This document shows, piece by piece, positions 45,491 to 47,213 of a DNA stretch of 47,213 nucleotides. The translations under genes and the position numbers were made by a program. The notes beneath the pieces were generated by a model that saw only the letters and a list, made by a program, of their open reading frames with translations, ran no database searches and was not told the origin of the DNA. The DNA is taken from positions 1-47,213 of the IMG/VR virus record IMGVR_UViG_3300046450_000575, one strand, 5' to 3'. This DNA is from a virus. Position 1 is the first letter of the stretch, and the number at the start of each line of letters is the position of its first letter.

Positions 45491-46488
45491 AAAAAATCTC
45501 CTAGTGTACCCTTCTCTTCATAGTTTCCTGCATGGGGGCCGATAGGTTTCTCAGTTTTACCTGCTTCACCCATAGTTGCAACATGTTCGTCACAGTACGC
45601 AACACATGATAGTCGCACTCCTTCACCAGTGATAGGTGTTACACCATGCAATTCATTTGAATCTGCAATCAGTACGTCTCCATCATCTGCTTCAATAGCA
45701 ATACCATATCTAGGGAAACATAAGTATGCACCATCGAATTCTCCGATACGGAATACACACATTGTAGTCATACCGAATTCTAAATCTTTACCATCCAAGT
45801 GAGCAGACATCTTTGTTGTCCCACCTGTGGAGTACTTGTTTGCAGATAAGGCTGTCATCGGTGAACCACCAATGTGATACTTCTTGTCTATACAATTGTC
45901 TGCAAAGGTTTTTTGTAAGTTGTATACTTCGGGAACTGCATTTTTCAATGCTTCCTCATTGACATTTGCAATCTGTGATAATGCTTCTAATTTTTTTGCA
46001 TTAGATTTCTTTTGCATCCATCCACTAGCTTTGATCATACCAGTGAACCTTCCTCTTTTATAACCGATCAATACAGAATGAATCTCATTTGCTTCTGCAA
46101 TACGATTGAACTCACCGTTCTTCTTTAGAGGGTAATAACTGTTAGGTGTTCTAAGGACATAATCTTTACCTTCGATTAATCCTTTTGCTTTCATGGCATC
46201 GTGATCAATGGGGCCTGCAGCGTTTGCTCTCATTGTAGATGTGTCATCTATTGAGAACAGAGTGTCTTTAACTGTTTGATATACTTTACCCTTGTATGCT
46301 TTCTTTACGATACATGCAAGTAATGTTTTACCCATGAGTGTACCATGAGGTTTATAGATTTTGATAACATCACCATCGTATTCAATAGATGATATAACAG
46401 TATCGTAAGAATCTTCTGTAAGATACTTACCATTCCATTTTTTGAATGTGTCTTTAAATCCTAAGTCTGTTGTTGTTGTATATTCCAT
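45487..46488 (-). CDS. TET/JBP-type 5-methylcytosine dioxygenase (333 aa)
   Basis: The catalytic C-terminal half (about 205-300) fits the TET/JBP family of 2OG-Fe(II) enzymes: MSAHLDGKDLEFGMTT has H230 and D232, YLCFPRYGIAIEADDGDVLIADSNELHGVTP has H281, and GVRLSCVAYC has the 2OG-binding R292. The N-terminal 200 residues are of unknown fold and probably bind DNA. It oxidises 5mC to 5hmC (and perhaps further) on phage DNA after the methyltransferase acts. The ATG at 46488 (MEYTTTTD) overlaps the methyltransferase gene by 28 bp; the frame to 46536 is too long. Confidence 0.87.
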   Translation of the reverse strand: MEYTTTTDLGFKDTFKKWNGKYLTEDSYDTVISSIEYDGDVIKIYKPHGTLMGKTLLACIVKKAYKGKVYQTVKDTLFSIDDTSTMRANAAGPIDHDAMKAKGLIEGKDYVLRTPNSYYPLKKNGEFNRIAEANEIHSVLIGYKRGRFTGMIKASGWMQKKSNAKKLEALSQIANVNEEALKNAVPEVYNLQKTFADNCIDKKYHIGGSPMTALSANKYSTGGTTKMSAHLDGKDLEFGMTTMCVFRIGEFDGAYLCFPRYGIAIEADDGDVLIADSNELHGVTPITGEGVRLSCVAYCDEHVATMGEAGKTEKPIGPHAGNYEEKGTLGDFL

Positions 46489-47213
46489 GGTTCCAATATC
46501 TGTTGTTTGACTTCCTCGACTAGACGATACATACAAAGTGGTGCAACCATCAATCCGATTCTTGCTCCCTTGTCGTCATAGTCTCCAGTCATTTTATAGT
46601 CATTAGGTAAAGTCATTAACCTTACCATCTCTTTAGGTGTGTAGATTCGTTTTCCATTGTGATGAAAATGATTACCACCCATAAATTTTGGTTGACAACC
46701 CGATTCAGTTAATGAATGGGCTGCAAGATGTTTAGGTACGATTCTTGACATGTAGTAAGAATGTTTTACATCTTCTTCTGCAATATTACCAAGTTTTGCA
46801 TTCTCTTCAAACCAAGGGCCAACGATATGATCACCTATAGAAACATAGGAAAGATTTTCTTTATCCTCTATTCCTGCAATTCCTTTACAAGGAGTGCAAT
46901 GTGCAAGTTCTTCTTTTGGGTGTACATCGAATCCATTTACCCAATGACCTTTTGATGATTCATTCATTGCATTTTCTAGATAAGCTGCATCTATAATATT
47001 TTGTTCATCTGTTTCTAAATCATGGATTGCATCTTCAATGGATGCAAATTCTTTTACTGGGTCGGGGAAGACGGAAGACATACACATCCAAGGCATACCG
47101 ATACCTTCTAGTACATCATCACGTACACCAACCATGAATACTCTTTCTCTCTTCTGAGGTACACCGTGCTGATGACCCTTCATGACTTTCCAAGTAACTG
47201 AGTATCCAAGTTT
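46461..47213 (-). CDS. C5-cytosine DNA methyltransferase, C-terminal part (cut by window edge)
   Basis: The frame is open to the window edge. YSVTWKVMKGHQHGVPQKRERVFMVGVRDD is the conserved motif VIII (GVPQxRxR), and EMVRLMTLPNDY with GLMVAPLCMYRLVEEV are motifs IX and X of the C5 methyltransferase family. Motifs I-VI with the PCxxxS catalytic Cys lie beyond the edge. The target recognition region is between (residues 40-180). Encoded upstream of TET, it would make the 5mC that TET oxidises. Confidence 0.9.
   Translation of the reverse strand, partial: KLGYSVTWKVMKGHQHGVPQKRERVFMVGVRDDVLEGIGMPWMCMSSVFPDPVKEFASIEDAIHDLETDEQNIIDAAYLENAMNESSKGHWVNGFDVHPKEELAHCTPCKGIAGIEDKENLSYVSIGDHIVGPWFEENAKLGNIAEEDVKHSYYMSRIVPKHLAAHSLTESGCQPKFMGGNHFHHNGKRIYTPKEMVRLMTLPNDYKMTGDYDDKGARIGLMVAPLCMYRLVEEVKQQILEPWNIQQQQT

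Overview
The window looks like part of the genome of a T4-type myovirus from a marine environment. Every gene I can support lies on the minus strand, most are packed end to start with ATGA, TAATG or short overlaps, and the core set is T4-like: family-B DNA polymerase (gp43 type), UvsX recombinase, DnaB-type helicase (gp41 type), CHC2-type primase (gp61 type), class Ia ribonucleotide reductase with glutaredoxin, T4-type lysozyme, two tRNA genes with encoded CCA, and T4-type late promoters (TATAAATA/CTAAATA). Many small proteins resemble families I know from marine T4-like phages (cyanophages, pelagiphages). No photosynthesis genes are seen. The E. coli-like NrdA/NrdB, a TorF-type porin and Gram-negative lipoproteins suggest a proteobacterial, perhaps gammaproteobacterial, host; this is inference.

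Layout, read in the direction of transcription (47213 to 1). 47213-43277 is a DNA-modification cassette: C5-cytosine methyltransferase (cut by the window edge), TET/JBP-type dioxygenase, NAD-dependent sugar epimerase, TAGT-like glycosyltransferase and a spermidine-synthase-like protein. 43293-42043 holds lysozyme and small conserved genes. 42018-36365 is replication and recombination (polymerase, SNase-type nuclease, UvsX, helicase). 36346-25891 is a late/structural block with late promoters, capsid-targeting-like N-termini (MKTFxxFxxE), a ligase-like protein, a nucleotidyltransferase-kinase fusion, large low-complexity head-associated proteins and small virion proteins, ending in tRNA-Thr. 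25770-23981 holds a membrane protein and small genes. 23932-18076 holds primase, nrdA, a 2OG oxygenase, nrdB and grx. 18086-13371 holds small genes, a metalloprotease-like protein, a 520-residue lipoprotein, a nucleotidase, an oxygenase and a spanin pair. 13374-6548 is rich in 2-oxoglutarate/Fe(II) oxygenase-like proteins and also encodes an outer-membrane porin and tRNA-Ser. 6378-4442 is an early-type region of tiny genes driven by strong sigma70-like promoters, with a terminator and a repeat. 4253-2065 is a run of small membrane proteins. 2052-1 holds a carbamoyltransferase split into two genes and an IscA-type protein.

Two promoter classes stand out. One is sigma70-like: TTGACA or TAGACA, 17-18 bp, then T(A/G)T-type extended -10 TATAAT/TATACT, placed before early, replication and lipoprotein genes. 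The other is late: CTAAATA/TATAAATA before structural genes, in four cases exactly 5 nt before the ATG.

The most interesting system is the proposed cytosine hypermodification pathway: methylate C, oxidise 5mC to 5hmC by TET, add sugar, and perhaps carbamoylate that sugar with the split NodU-type enzyme. Next come the capsid-targeted enzymes (nucleotidyltransferase-kinase, with a KxDG ligase-like neighbour) and the phage-encoded cell-surface proteins (porin and lipoprotein).
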